Shown one piece after another: positions 22,163 to 31,807 of a stretch of DNA of 64,000 bases. The stretch comes from Jackrogersella multiformis. Lineage: Eukaryota > Ascomycota > Sordariomycetes > Xylariales > Hypoxylaceae. The position numbers and the translations under genes are program-made. The stretch lies in NCBI GenBank assembly GCA_902806575.1, contig CADCXD010000001.1:4836001-4900000 (forward strand), read 5' to 3'. Each line of letters opens with the position of its first letter. Positions within the stretch are counted from its first letter, which is position 1. The notes beneath the pieces are model-generated. The model had not been told where the DNA came from. It ran no database searches and saw only the letters and a program-made list of their open reading frames with translations.

Positions 22163-24696
22163 ATGGATATTCCATTGCTTGATCAAGCAAGAGCCCTCCT
22201 CGCTAGACTGGCGGCGCAGTGCTCGACAAGCCAGGGTTTTGGTACCATGTCGGCGTTATTGTATGATACAGACTGGCTTTCCATGATACGGAAGCCCACT
22301 GTTTCGAGTTTAGACGGCAAATGGTTGTTTCCGGAGTGCTTTGAGTTTCTCTTGACGCAACAGCTTCCATCAGGCGAGTGGGAGTCTTACGCTACACTCA
22401 CTGACGGCTGCAGCACTACTATCATAAAGAGACACTTGCGAACAGAGCCGGATATCAACCTTCTGTCACCTACTGAAAGAAACGCTTAGGACATAGAAAG
22501 GTCTTCTTGGGTTCTGTAAGACATCTGGTATTCATTCCTAGGTCTAGTAGATCAACTAATAATCAATCAAAGCGCAGGGAACTCTTTCCGATGCGGACGA
22601 CACAGCTAGAGGGCTTGAAACTCTCCACTATCTTGGCCAAAATGACAGCGTTGAGGGCCTCATCGGGGCGTTTGAAAGCAGCGAAAATTTCATAACGTAT
22701 CCAGGGGAACGCAACCCGAGTTTTAGCGCAAATTGCAATGTGCTTATACTTCTCTTGCTACGGGAAGACCGGGCTCAACATTTGGCGCAGATCGTCAAAA
22801 CGACCCGATTTTGACAAACGAAGTCTTCAGGGGGGGTGTAAATGAAAAATGGGTGAGACAAGTACTCTATTCTAGTAATTACCCTTCGAGGGCCTATAAT
22901 AACCTATGCCTTTCAAGCATTTGAGCGAGCTATATTGGATGATGCTCTTAGTTCGGGCCTTTGAACTTCTGTTTCAACACTACGATATAGCCCTAAGGGT
23001 CTGCGACACCGTTCCTAGGTTACGGGAAGAAATATCCGTGATTTCTTTACATGTCTTCATGCGAATACTGCGTACTCAACGAAACGATGGCTCTTGGAGT
23101 GGAGTCTGCGAAGTAACAGCCTACGGCGTCTTGGCTTTATCATCAGTAGTAAAACTACCCTGTGTCCAACAGCTCGAGAAGGGTAAAATGATTGCTGCTC
23201 TAGCTTTGGGGAAATCATTCCTTCACGCGAATAGAAGCGACTGGGGCAAAGGCCATTATTTGTGGATAGAGAAGGTAACGTATAGCTCAGATATGCTCAG
23301 CGAAGCGTACTGTCTCTCCGCAGCGCTGGTTCCCTTGCCGTCAGCAGTACAACCCGAGCAAGCAGCCTCGTCACGCTGTCCCGAATTCCTCATCGAGAAC
23401 AAATTGTTGCTCAGTATGAGGAAATGCAGCAGTCTCTTAGCACGCACCCCTTTGCTTTCTAAAGTTGAGCCTTATTTATTACGTGCTTCCGAAATACAGG
23501 CAAGTTTTGCTATGCAGGCTCTACAACGTCAGCCTCTTGACGTCTTTCCGCGCACAGCCAAAGGAAACGACAAGTACATGTTGATCATACCACTTGCCTT
23601 GCTGATTTGCGCGCAGCTGGATGGTTGTCAAGCGAGTCCCTCGGTGTTGTATGAAATGATGGTGCTATCCATCTTGAACTTCCATGCGGATGAATACATG
23701 GAAGGGATCGTGGAAAGATATTTTGAGGGTAATTTGGATGTCGTTCGCGACATTGTCCGGGAAGTTGTGACCAAGAATAGTCCTAACTCCCGCGACGGAA
23801 GAACCAACGGCTGCAAAGAAGGAGTCAATGCAACATCCCAGAAACTAGACGGCTCCCCCCAGGTCTCCTGCAGCAGCCATAAATTAAAAACAATAGTTTA
23901 TGGCCAGCGTTATGACATGGAAGACGGCTCACCCTCCTTAGAGGATGTCAGAACTGTGCTCCATCGGTTCATAACGCATATTCTCCAACACCCAGCAGTA
24001 TTATCAAGTCCCGAAAAGCTCCAAGGGCAATTGGCTTTTGAACTACAAACGTTCCTCCTTGCCCACATAACGCACGCTGAAGATAACCATCGCCTCTCCA
24101 CACAGTAGTGCTCTAAGAATAGCAGTGCTCTACACACTCATGGAAACGGAAAGGAGCATTCCCATACAAAGTCTCATATGCAGTACCGCGAACCAGGAAG
24201 AACCTTTTATCATTGGGTACGAAGTACCTCCGCCGACCATACATCCTGCCCCTTTTCCTTTATCTTCTTCAATTGCCTCGTCCACGCCGCGTCGCCCAAA
24301 GTACCCCAAGCGCATGGCGGCATCTTGGCCTCGGCGCGTATCGCTTATCTTGCCGAGGATACATGTCGTCATCTCGCAAGTCTATGTCGCATGTACAATG
24401 ACCTTGGATCGGTAGGCCGCAATGGCGAAGAGGCATCTCTTAACTCAGTGAACTTCCCAGAGTTCTTTTTCCATGCGGGCAAGACAATGAGTACATCAAC
24501 GAAACATGATACTGCTAAGGCAGAGCTCTTGTGGATCGCTGAATATGAGCGGCGCGGGCTAGATATGGCGATGAAACTTCTGGAAGAAGAACTAGGAGGC
24601 AGCGGGTTGGTGGAAGCATTGCGCCTATTTATCAATGTGACAGATTTGTATGGTCAGATATATGTGCTAGAGGATGTTGGCACACGTACTCATTAG
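22163..24696 (+). pseudogene. Broken bifunctional diterpene cyclase (CPS/KS type)
   Basis: Remains of a fungal bifunctional copalyl-diphosphate/kaurene-type synthase, which would cyclise geranylgeranyl diphosphate. Piece 1 (22163-22489) is the intact N-terminus, including G-F-G-T-M-S, Y-D-T-D-W and W-L-F-P-E-C-F. Piece 2, in another frame, holds the class II motif D-A-D-D-T-A-R (DADD at 22590-22601). About 200 family residues that normally lie between them are missing, so this is a deletion, not an intron. The frame shifts again near 22800 and near 22915. From 22906 one frame carries the class I half with a D-E-Y-M-E metal motif (23689-23703), meets a single TAG at 24106, and continues in the same frame to F-Y-H-W-V-R, A-D-H-T-S-C-P and the second metal motif N-D-L-G-S-V-G-R-N-G-E-E (from 24397). 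Motifs are still readable, so inactivation looks fairly recent. Intact relatives are about 950 aa. Confidence 0.88.
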
Positions 24697-25431
24697 AAGA
24701 TATGCATCCAGCTACACTTCCCAACCGAAGCTTCAATATGCGGTCCAGCTCGGTAGACCCATCCGCCTGTATGCCTTTCTCGTCCATATCCCGGAGCAGC
24801 TTGTCGATGTATTCTCCCGCTGCTGACAGGTGGTGAATGTTTTTAACCACGCCGGGTTTTATACGGGAGGCCGCTCATGTGGACGACACAAAAGCCCGAG
24901 TTTGACAGTACAAGAATTTAATCTCGAGAAGCTTCGCGTTCCGGATGAGACATTATTCTCTATACTACCATCAAGCATCGTCGGAAGCGCTGCCGGGAGA
25001 TTGAGGTTAACAAGCGGCTGTCCCCTATGCTTTTGTCCTTCGATGCGGAAGGGTCGGAGAGCATCGGGCAAGTGGAGAGTACGGAGGTTCCGGGATTTCG
25101 GAAGTTTTGGGATCCAGAAATGGAAACTCCTATGCCAACATTCGACCCACAAAATGGCCTCTTTTAACCGAGTAAAAGTAGGTACCTAGGTGCTGTAGTA
25201 TTGGGATAATGGTTCTTGTTTTCTGTAGTTTTTAAGCTTCAGTACAAAACACAGGATTTCACTTTATGCTCTTGATTACGTAACTGCCCACAGTACCTAC
25301 CGTGAGGTACCTAGGTAGGCCGTAAAGGTACAATAGATAAATACCTAGGTACCTACCTAGGTACATAGGTAGATAGGTTATTAGTGGGTCCAAAAAACGC
25401 AGTCTGCGATTACCTATTACCTAAGCGGTTT
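24697..25431. pseudogene. Degraded coding fragments of unknown origin
   Basis: Two coding-looking scraps follow the cyclase wreck. On the minus strand, 24850 to about 24700 reads as a helical charged peptide (starting M-V-K-N-I-H-H-L, containing Y-I-D-K-L-L-R-D-M-D-E-K-G) without a whole domain. On the plus strand, about 24970-25157 reads R-K-R-C-R-E-I-E-V-N-K-R-L then W-D-P-E-M-E-T-P-M-P-T-F-D-P-Q-N and a stop, like the C-terminus of a lost gene. I do not recognise either. From 25190 to 25431 the DNA is the promoter of the beta-propeller gene and is crowded with TACCTAGGTA motifs (25305-25375). Confidence 0.4.
25305..25378. repeat. Dense cluster of TACCTAGGTA palindromic motifs
   Basis: Within about 75 bp the sequences GGTACCTAGGTAGG, ATACCTAGGTACC, CCTACCTAGGTAC and ATAGGTAGATAGG run almost back to back. 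Each is a permutation of the 4-base words TACC/GGTA around a CCTAGG centre, so the segment can fold on itself in several registers. It lies immediately upstream of the beta-propeller gene. This is the densest of the many clusters in the window. Confidence 0.8.
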
Positions 25432-26829
25432 ATGCAGACTGCATTACCTAATTTTTACGGAACCCCATCATTTCTCCCAACTCCTAAGGCGTCACACCAA
25501 ATCATCAACCTACATAGCTCTGTAATCGTCCACAGGAAAGTTGGCGGCACTCCAACACCGGATATTACCGAAGAAACCGCCGTGTACGAGGACATCAGGC
25601 TCGACAGACAGTGCAAAATGAACAACGCATCTTGGACGGACTACGGCTTTGGCTCGGCCACGTCGACAGAATCAGGCACGCTGATTCCTACACCTTCCAC
25701 ATCAAGAGCAAGCAGTATCAGTCAGTCTAGTTCTACAAACATCCCATCTGGCCCATTGAATCTTACATCGTTGAGTACTACTTCGTGGAGACAGCCGTAT
25801 CCCTCTGTTGGGCAGTTCGCTATGACAGATTCAGAAGAGGTCGTTGCCGCCGGCCCCAACGGCCTTTTCTACTTCAGGCGCGTACGAGACCACGCCGCCA
25901 CACCGTGGTCCGAGTCTCGCCCATTTCCCAGTGTGCAAGTGACGCTTAATGAATTAACTGTGTCTGGCCTGGCGCTGTACTCAGTGTATGATTCCCAGCA
26001 GCGATCGCGGCTTTACCTATACTGCGTTTCGGGCGGTGTCCTATATAGTTTCTACCTCACCGACAAGAATAATAATTCTTCGTTTCTCCCAGACACTTCG
26101 CCTCCTCTGGCAGGACGCATGGTTACGGGCAAGCCGACGGTTGTGCGATCCGGCGATACGTGCGGCAGCGGCGGTCGATGGAGCCTGGTCGTCCCATGCC
26201 AGTCTGGTGGTCTGCTTCATACGTCGGCAACATATTCCACCGGGTCTTATGATAATGAAATGTCAATGAAGTGGGGGGCTGTAGATCATCTTGCCACTGA
26301 TTTGGGTATAATTTCAGCCGTCTCCGTCACAGCGGTACACAAGCCCAACGACTACAGCGATTCCGAGAGAGAACTCGTGGCGGTCTGCATTTCAAGAGGC
26401 CAACTCCACATCGTCCAGGGTTCCTTCAATCGTGGCGGTTACTCTGGGGGCTGTAAGTGGGAAGGCAAGACTTCTACTAAGATCCTACATCCGGGCGAGG
26501 TGACAGGAAACCCCGTGCTTATTACTGATAATAAAACCCTGCTTGACCTGCTAGTGCCCTCGGCGGAGGGGGGCATCTTTCACTTCGTTCGCACGCAATC
26601 TGCACCCAACGACTGGCACATGATCGGGCGCGTTGCATTTCCTCAGAATATCCCGCCCGCCTCCTGTCTATCTTTTCACTCTCGGCCCGAAACTTACAAG
26701 ACACGCGAGCTATATGCCCTGGTCCAAACTGGCGGTCGCCTTTACCATGTCAAAACAACCAGCGATAAGCTTCCATGGTACAAAGCCCGTCTAAATCCGA
26801 TCATGCATCCAGGTCCCTTCTTTGAATGA
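25432..26829 (+). CDS. Predicted six-bladed beta-propeller protein, function unknown
   Basis: Single-exon protein of 465 aa from the ATG at 25432; a shorter form could start at the ATG at 25618 (403 aa). Not recognised as a named family. After a Ser/Thr-rich, probably disordered first 120 residues, a short motif of the form G-(G/N/Q)-(L/I/V/F)-(L/F/Y)-(H/Y) recurs six times, beginning near residues 144, 201, 259, 323, 380 and 434. Spacing is 54-64 residues. Six evenly spaced strand motifs of this size are what a six-bladed propeller gives, as in fungal fucose-binding lectins of the AAL/FleA type; the lectin idea is inference only. No signal peptide is visible. The gene sits between the diterpene cyclase wreck and another degraded fragment, yet its own frame is fully open, suggesting it is still selected. 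Cysteines are few. Confidence 0.72.
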   Translation: MQTALPNFYGTPSFLPTPKASHQIINLHSSVIVHRKVGGTPTPDITEETAVYEDIRLDRQCKMNNASWTDYGFGSATSTESGTLIPTPSTSRASSISQSSSTNIPSGPLNLTSLSTTSWRQPYPSVGQFAMTDSEEVVAAGPNGLFYFRRVRDHAATPWSESRPFPSVQVTLNELTVSGLALYSVYDSQQRSRLYLYCVSGGVLYSFYLTDKNNNSSFLPDTSPPLAGRMVTGKPTVVRSGDTCGSGGRWSLVVPCQSGGLLHTSATYSTGSYDNEMSMKWGAVDHLATDLGIISAVSVTAVHKPNDYSDSERELVAVCISRGQLHIVQGSFNRGGYSGGCKWEGKTSTKILHPGEVTGNPVLITDNKTLLDLLVPSAEGGIFHFVRTQSAPNDWHMIGRVAFPQNIPPASCLSFHSRPETYKTRELYALVQTGGRLYHVKTTSDKLPWYKARLNPIMHPGPFFE

Positions 26830-28030
26830 AGGTATTACCTTCGCTGCATCTTGTATCCCTCATCGCTATCATGTAATACTGTTGCAAGCCACGTCATCCA
26901 TGCCTCTTAGCTAGGTTAATAGGACTTACTTGACGGGCAGTATAATGAGCAGCAGATAACCATATAAATGCTTAATATTTAATACAACCTCCTAAGGGTC
27001 AGGTAACAGGTACTAGGAGGAACGAGCCCCTTATACAAATAGGCTCCATGGAGTGGCCCCTGGCCACATCATGAAGCAGTCAAGGTGAACATTGGTGCTC
27101 CATACCACTCTACGTTACTCCTTCTGCAAAGCCGGCAATTATAGAAAACCAGCACCCATATACTATCATTGTCAATACGGTCCACGAGTGATTTACCCAT
27201 GATGCGAATACCACGCAGCTCCTTTGAAACGACATTAAAATCTTCAGAGATCGACTGGAAGGCTTTGGTATAGCTTTCAGCTATGGTCTCGCACGCCTTT
27301 ACAGTCCCCTGCATTGCGAATTTTGCTGTCTGATTTCGACTGATCTCGCTCTCTGCAACGCGATAAGAATTGTAGGCCTGTCGCCTGCTGCGCTAAAAAG
27401 TATGACTCGATATTGTCCCGATGAATTGACGATTCAAGATACTGTTTGAACCGAGGCGAGAGTTCGTGGATCTCCTTTAGAACAGCTGCACCGTTTTTCG
27501 CTTGATTACCCTCGTGACAATTCTTACGTATTTCGGTCCCCTTTTAAGCAGCAAGAGATGGTGTGAATGATAAGGGGCCGGTGAGAGCAACTTTCGTTTG
27601 ACGTAACGTTAAATGTGCATTACTATAGCTGATCCTTTTGTGAGCCGGCCTTACTGGGGAGCCTGTAAAATTAACCTCATTGTGACCGAGTTTACGAAGG
27701 GTTATTGTGTTCAGAGATAAAATAAGCGGTAACTAGATCCGTTCTCGCGAAGCCTTCGTCTGAGAGGCTATATACGGCTTGTTACATAGGCCTTGCGATG
27801 GCTCTCGGCGCCGAGCTGCAGACAGCTTCGGGATATCCGAGCAGATCCCGCCAATGCCAGACATCAAGAATTACAGGGCTGCTTGCTTGACTTTTGCCGT
27901 GTTTGCTATAATACCGATATTAATGTAAGCTACCTATCATGTGGCTTCTCACATACATATCCTGGACTATGCTCGAACTTCCGACATCTGGACCCCCTTG
28001 CAACCCAGCAACGCCTAAAGCCCCATCCCC
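26830..28030. other. Intergenic region with a degraded minus-strand gene piece
   Basis: Contains the degraded coiled-coil fragment at 27066-27540, listed separately. The remainder is the 3' flank of the beta-propeller gene and, to the right, the 3' flank of the amidohydrolase gene. No other supported feature. Confidence 0.6.
27066..27540 (-). pseudogene. Degraded coiled-coil protein fragment
   Basis: Reading the minus strand from about 27515, one frame gives a helical, charged peptide (A-A-V-L-K-E-I-H-E-L-S-P-R-F, then D-N-I-E-S-Y-F-L-A-Q-Q). Near 27395-27360 the coding character moves to the next frame, which continues E-S-E-I-S-R-N-Q-T-A-K-F and on through I-A-E-S-Y-T-K-A-F-Q-S-I-S-E-D-F to about 27160. 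A single-base indel explains the switch. The two halves together look like one coiled-coil region. No start, no complete domain and no recognised family; it may derive from a larger multi-domain gene. Part of the same decayed neighbourhood as the diterpene cyclase wreck. Confidence 0.45.
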
Positions 28031-29179
28031 TCAGCTATCCTCATGCAATCTCAACACTTCCACGGCATTCCCACCCATGACCGCCCTAGCCCCCTCGCTC
28101 CCCTCGCCCAGAGCCTTACTCACCGCCTCGGCATTCCACGCGACACTTTCCCACTCGCCCTGCTCATCGGAGCCCAGGGGCGGGAAGAACGGGTGGTCGG
28201 TGCCGAACATGAGCCTGTCGACGCCGCTGGCATCGATGGCGGCCTTGAGGCCGACCTCGGAGTACACGACGGCGTCGAGGTAGATCTGCTCGCGGAGGAC
28301 CTGCCAGATGGTGCGGCGGGCGGGCCCCACCTTCCCCTCGCGCACGAGGTGCCCGTCGTGCACGATGCAGCTCTCGATGCGGCCGGCGAGGAAGGGCAGG
28401 GTGCCGCCGCTGTGGGCCAGCAGCAGCCGCAGCTCCGGCACCTGGTCGAACACGCCGGCGAGGTACATGCGCGCCACGGCGATGGTGGTCTCCATGGGGA
28501 AGCCCAGCGCCAGCGGGAGCACGTGGCCGTACTCCTCGGTGGCGCGGGGGCCCCACACCTCGCTCGGCAGCCCGTAGTGCGGGTGCAGGAAGACGGCGAG
28601 CCGGTTGGCGGCCAGCGCGCGCAGCACGGGCACCAGGGCCGGGTCGTCGAGGCCCCTGCCCAGCCCCGTCGTGCCGAGGATGACGCCGCGGCAGTGCCGC
28701 AGGCTGCGCACGTGGCCCACGGCCGCGAGCAGCGTCTCGGGGGGCGCCGTGAGCGGCAGCGTGGCGAAGAAGAAGAGCCGGCCGGGCGCCGACGCGCACA
28801 TGGCGGAGAACTCCTGGTTGATGGACTTGGCGGCCTCGCCGGCGTCCTCGGGGGCCAGGAAGTCGAGCCACGGGTTCGCCAGCGAGATCACCGAGATGTC
28901 GATCTTGTGCGTGTCCATGAAGTGCAGCTTCTGGCTCAGGGACGAGTAGTGCGACGTCACGGGCCGGCCCGGAAGGTGGGACGACGGCCGCTCCGGGGTT
29001 TCCGACGCGCTCTTGTCGAGCGACTCGGCCTCAGCGGGCAGGATGATGAGCCGGGGCTCCTCGGCGCCGGCGAACTTGCGGATCAGCGGTATGTTGTTCC
29101 GGGATTCCAGGAGCCGGACGTATGCCGGGGGATACATGTGGGTGTGGATATCCACCACACGATCTTTGGGCGAGTCCAT
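28031..29179 (-). CDS. Amidohydrolase-family decarboxylase/hydrolase (ACMSD-like, Amidohydro_2)
   Basis: Single-exon protein of 382 aa on the minus strand. Metal-site motifs of the ACMSD/Amidohydro_2 TIM-barrel family are in order: D-I-H-T-H near residue 10, H-P-H-Y-G mid-protein, H-S-G-G-T-L-P-F, and G-T-D-H-P-F-F near the C-terminus. The block W-L-D-F-L-A-P-E follows a conserved I-S-V-I-S-L-A-N-P. Characterised relatives use one zinc ion to decarboxylate aromatic or muconate-type acids (2-amino-3-carboxymuconate semialdehyde, gamma-resorcylate, isoorotate). The exact substrate cannot be read here; the usual automatic name, ACMSD, is probably too specific. No targeting peptide, so likely cytosolic. 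Body GC content is much higher than the flanks, giving long mirror frames on the other strand, which are shadows. Its 5' end faces the 2-oxoglutarate oxygenase gene. Confidence 0.9.
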   Translation of the reverse strand: MDSPKDRVVDIHTHMYPPAYVRLLESRNNIPLIRKFAGAEEPRLIILPAEAESLDKSASETPERPSSHLPGRPVTSHYSSLSQKLHFMDTHKIDISVISLANPWLDFLAPEDAGEAAKSINQEFSAMCASAPGRLFFFATLPLTAPPETLLAAVGHVRSLRHCRGVILGTTGLGRGLDDPALVPVLRALAANRLAVFLHPHYGLPSEVWGPRATEEYGHVLPLALGFPMETTIAVARMYLAGVFDQVPELRLLLAHSGGTLPFLAGRIESCIVHDGHLVREGKVGPARRTIWQVLREQIYLDAVVYSEVGLKAAIDASGVDRLMFGTDHPFFPPLGSDEQGEWESVAWNAEAVSKALGEGSEGARAVMGGNAVEVLRLHEDS

Positions 29180-30052
29180 GATGCCGATCTCCCACGGCCA
29201 ATTAGGTGAGATCTCCAGTTTATTGGTTTTAAATTATAAACACTTTGAAGATGAATCAACTAAAATAATATAAAGGGGATAATCCCGTGTGGGAGGACAG
29301 CAGAGACGTGTTTGGCAGCTCGTTAGCAAGACCCCCTATATTGATGCTACGGTACATGTAAGTCAATTTGTTATCTGTTGGAGAAGTGAAGGAGTATACA
29401 TTCGTACGACGCTGAATTAAGGTATGACAAACCATACATTACACTATATTGGTCGATCAGGCCTTGGATCTTGTCTTGTTTAGGATGCAGACGGTGTGGC
29501 AATACCCCACATCTGGCGGATGACAAACGTCTTTTGATGCCCCAGCTCGGAGTGCTTATCTCATGCATGATCTAGTGTAGATGGGAAGACCTTATCTGCA
29601 TGGGCGGGGCGCCCCTAGATATCTAAGACTATAAGTACGTGGTGAAGCCGAGGATCTTACCTGATACTCATTATTATTATTATTAGTCACATATGAGTGC
29701 AGGTTAAGTTCAATCGAAGGTTAAGTAAGTGTAAATAGTTAGATTCAAAGACACCGATAAAACATAGTAAGGTTGGTATAGTCCAAGACAAAAAGCTTAC
29801 TTTGAAATTTATAGTCTCGCAAGATCTTACTCCTCGTCGGAAGTGGCCAATCTCCACAGCGATTTAAATAAATATCGTGGCTTGACTTCAAAACCCTTAA
29901 AAAGGTAAGAATATGTTTGTTTTTTCCCCATCTCCGTCGACCAGGCACCATCCTGGTCTAGGCTCGTCCAATCTGACTCAAAGAATCAGTTTGAATCCAT
30001 AAAAAAAAGCCTCTCGACATCCAATTGCACTGTTCCCAAAAAGAAAGTAACA
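29180..30052. other. Divergent promoter region
   Basis: Separates the 5' ends of the amidohydrolase (minus) and the 2-oxoglutarate oxygenase (plus). AT-rich, with a short ATT run (TTATTATTATTATT) near 29670. No supported open frame. The shared intergenic region would allow coordinated expression, but nothing in it proves that. Confidence 0.6.
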
Positions 30053-31183
30053 ATGGAGTCAGCTGCTGTAAAGAGCGACGGCCTCCTTATCCCGGTAGGT
30101 CATCTGGAATAGACAACTCGACTGCAACTAAGGAGAACGAGTGACTAAGCACAGGAAACCCTTAGCTTATCGACTTCTCCCAATTCCTGAATGGAAGGCC
30201 GGAGCAGAGGAGGGAGACCGCCAAGGCTATCCTCCACGGTTTCCAGACGGCGGGATTTATCTATCTCAAGGGTCTGCCTATCACGTCCGAGTACCGGAAG
30301 CATGTATTCGAGACGTCGGCCAAGTACTTTCGGCTCCCCACTGACACCAAGCTGTCTCACTGCTGGACCTCTCCCGAGGCGAATCGGGGTTATTCCGCCC
30401 CGGGCCGGGAGAAGACCACCACGCTGACGGACAAAGACGACGTCCAGAAATTGAGAGACGCCGTGCCTGACCTGAAGGAAAGTTTGGAGATCGGTCGCGA
30501 GGGCCAACCTGACTATCCTAACCATTGGCCCGTTGAGCAGGGAGAGTTAGTGGGCTTCAGGGAGACTATGGTTGAATTCCACGAAAAGTGCAAGGATCTG
30601 CACGTGGAAGTCATGCGCGCTATCGCTGTTGGCTTAGGCATCGACGAGAAATGGTTTGACCCCTATACCGACGACGGCGATAACACCCTGCGGCTGCTTC
30701 ACTACCCCGAGGTCAAGAAGGATGTCTTCACCATCAACCCAGGCCAGGTTCGTGCCGGCGCGCACAGCGACTACGGCTCTATCACCCTTCTTTTCCAAGA
30801 TTCTCGAGGTGGCTTGCAGGTCCAGAGTCCAACAGGCGTCTTCGTCGACGCGACACCTATCGAGGATACCTGCGTCGTAAATGCAGGTGATCTGCTAGCC
30901 AGATGGAGCAACGACAACATCAAGAGCACCATCCATCGTGTTGTAGAGCCACCGTCGGGCGACGGTGATGTCTACCCAGCTAGATACAGCATCGCGTATG
31001 TGCATCTGACCCTGGTTGGCTTCGAATGTGAATGTTGACTGCGTTTCTAGGTACTTTTGTAACCCCAATGCCAAGAGCTATATCGAGGCGATCCCCGGGA
31101 CCTACGCTGCTGAGACGGAGAGGAAATACGAGAGAATCAACAGCGGCAAATACCTCATCCAAAGGCTAACGGCGACATACTAG
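30053..31183 (+). CDS. 2-oxoglutarate/Fe(II)-dependent oxygenase (isopenicillin N synthase-like)
   Basis: Three exons: 30053-30094, 30166-30995 and 31051-31183, with introns of 71 and 55 bp, encoding 334 aa. The first intron separates I-P from L-I-D-F-S, rebuilding the usual N-terminal block of the family. A DIOX_N-type N-terminal domain (G-F-I-Y-L-K-G-L) precedes the double-stranded beta-helix. The iron-binding triad is visible: H214-x-D216 (A-H-S-D-Y-G-S) and H271 (T-I-H-R-V). R287-x-S289, which spans the second intron, is the 2-oxoglutarate carboxylate binder. Enzymes of this type hydroxylate or desaturate small molecules, many in secondary metabolism; the substrate cannot be predicted. 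The gene lies 5.4 kb from the broken diterpene cyclase and divergent from the amidohydrolase, so an old link with diterpenoid tailoring is possible but unproven. No signal peptide. Confidence 0.9.
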
Positions 31184-31807
31184 CCTAATTCAAAGACTTG
31201 TGAAGATCTCGTGATGGTCTGAAGTACAACTGTATTCGATGATCGATGGGACCTGAAATCGTGGAGATCAGATATTGGACCGGTGGATGTTCCTGATATG
31301 GAACTGTGCTCCTATTTGTAGTTTATTGCGTTTTTTCAGGTTCGACATTGAGCGAACCAACATGAGTGTAAATTCGGGATTCTATTGACGATCTTTGCCA
31401 TCTGGGTGTTTTAAACGAATTAAAAATCGAAGAGGCCCTGATTTATATGGATTCTTATGGGCTTATATGAAACTAAAAGTGTTTATGCATATAAAAGGTA
31501 ACGAAGATAGGAGACTTACGAGTGGGCCCGTATCTGCTGAAGAAACGTCATTGCAGAAGAACGAACCACCGGGTCACAGTGGGTCGAGTGGATGTATTGG
31601 ACGGCACCTTCTCTGCTTCTGTACTACACTAGTGTAGTGCTGATCCGCTGATCCAACAGCCCTACCCAGCTAACACAGCACTAACCATTTAGCACTGGGG
31701 CGCTGAGTCGTACCTACCTAAAGCTTATCTGAAACTTCTCGACCTCCGGCCCGTCTCGAGATCTCACCATCCGATATTATTTATTCCCTTCTCGATGGGG
31801 ACCCAAG
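31184..31807. other. Intergenic spacer
   Basis: Tandem spacer between the oxygenase and the esterase, both on the plus strand. It contains a 16-bp perfect palindrome with ACTAGT centre at 31623-31638 and no supported open frame. Right part is the esterase promoter. Confidence 0.65.

Noticed and set aside
28043..29209. 388-codon plus-strand frame and a 235-codon minus-strand frame over the amidohydrolase
   Set aside because: Mirror frames created by the high GC content of the amidohydrolase gene; no domain and biased low-complexity composition.
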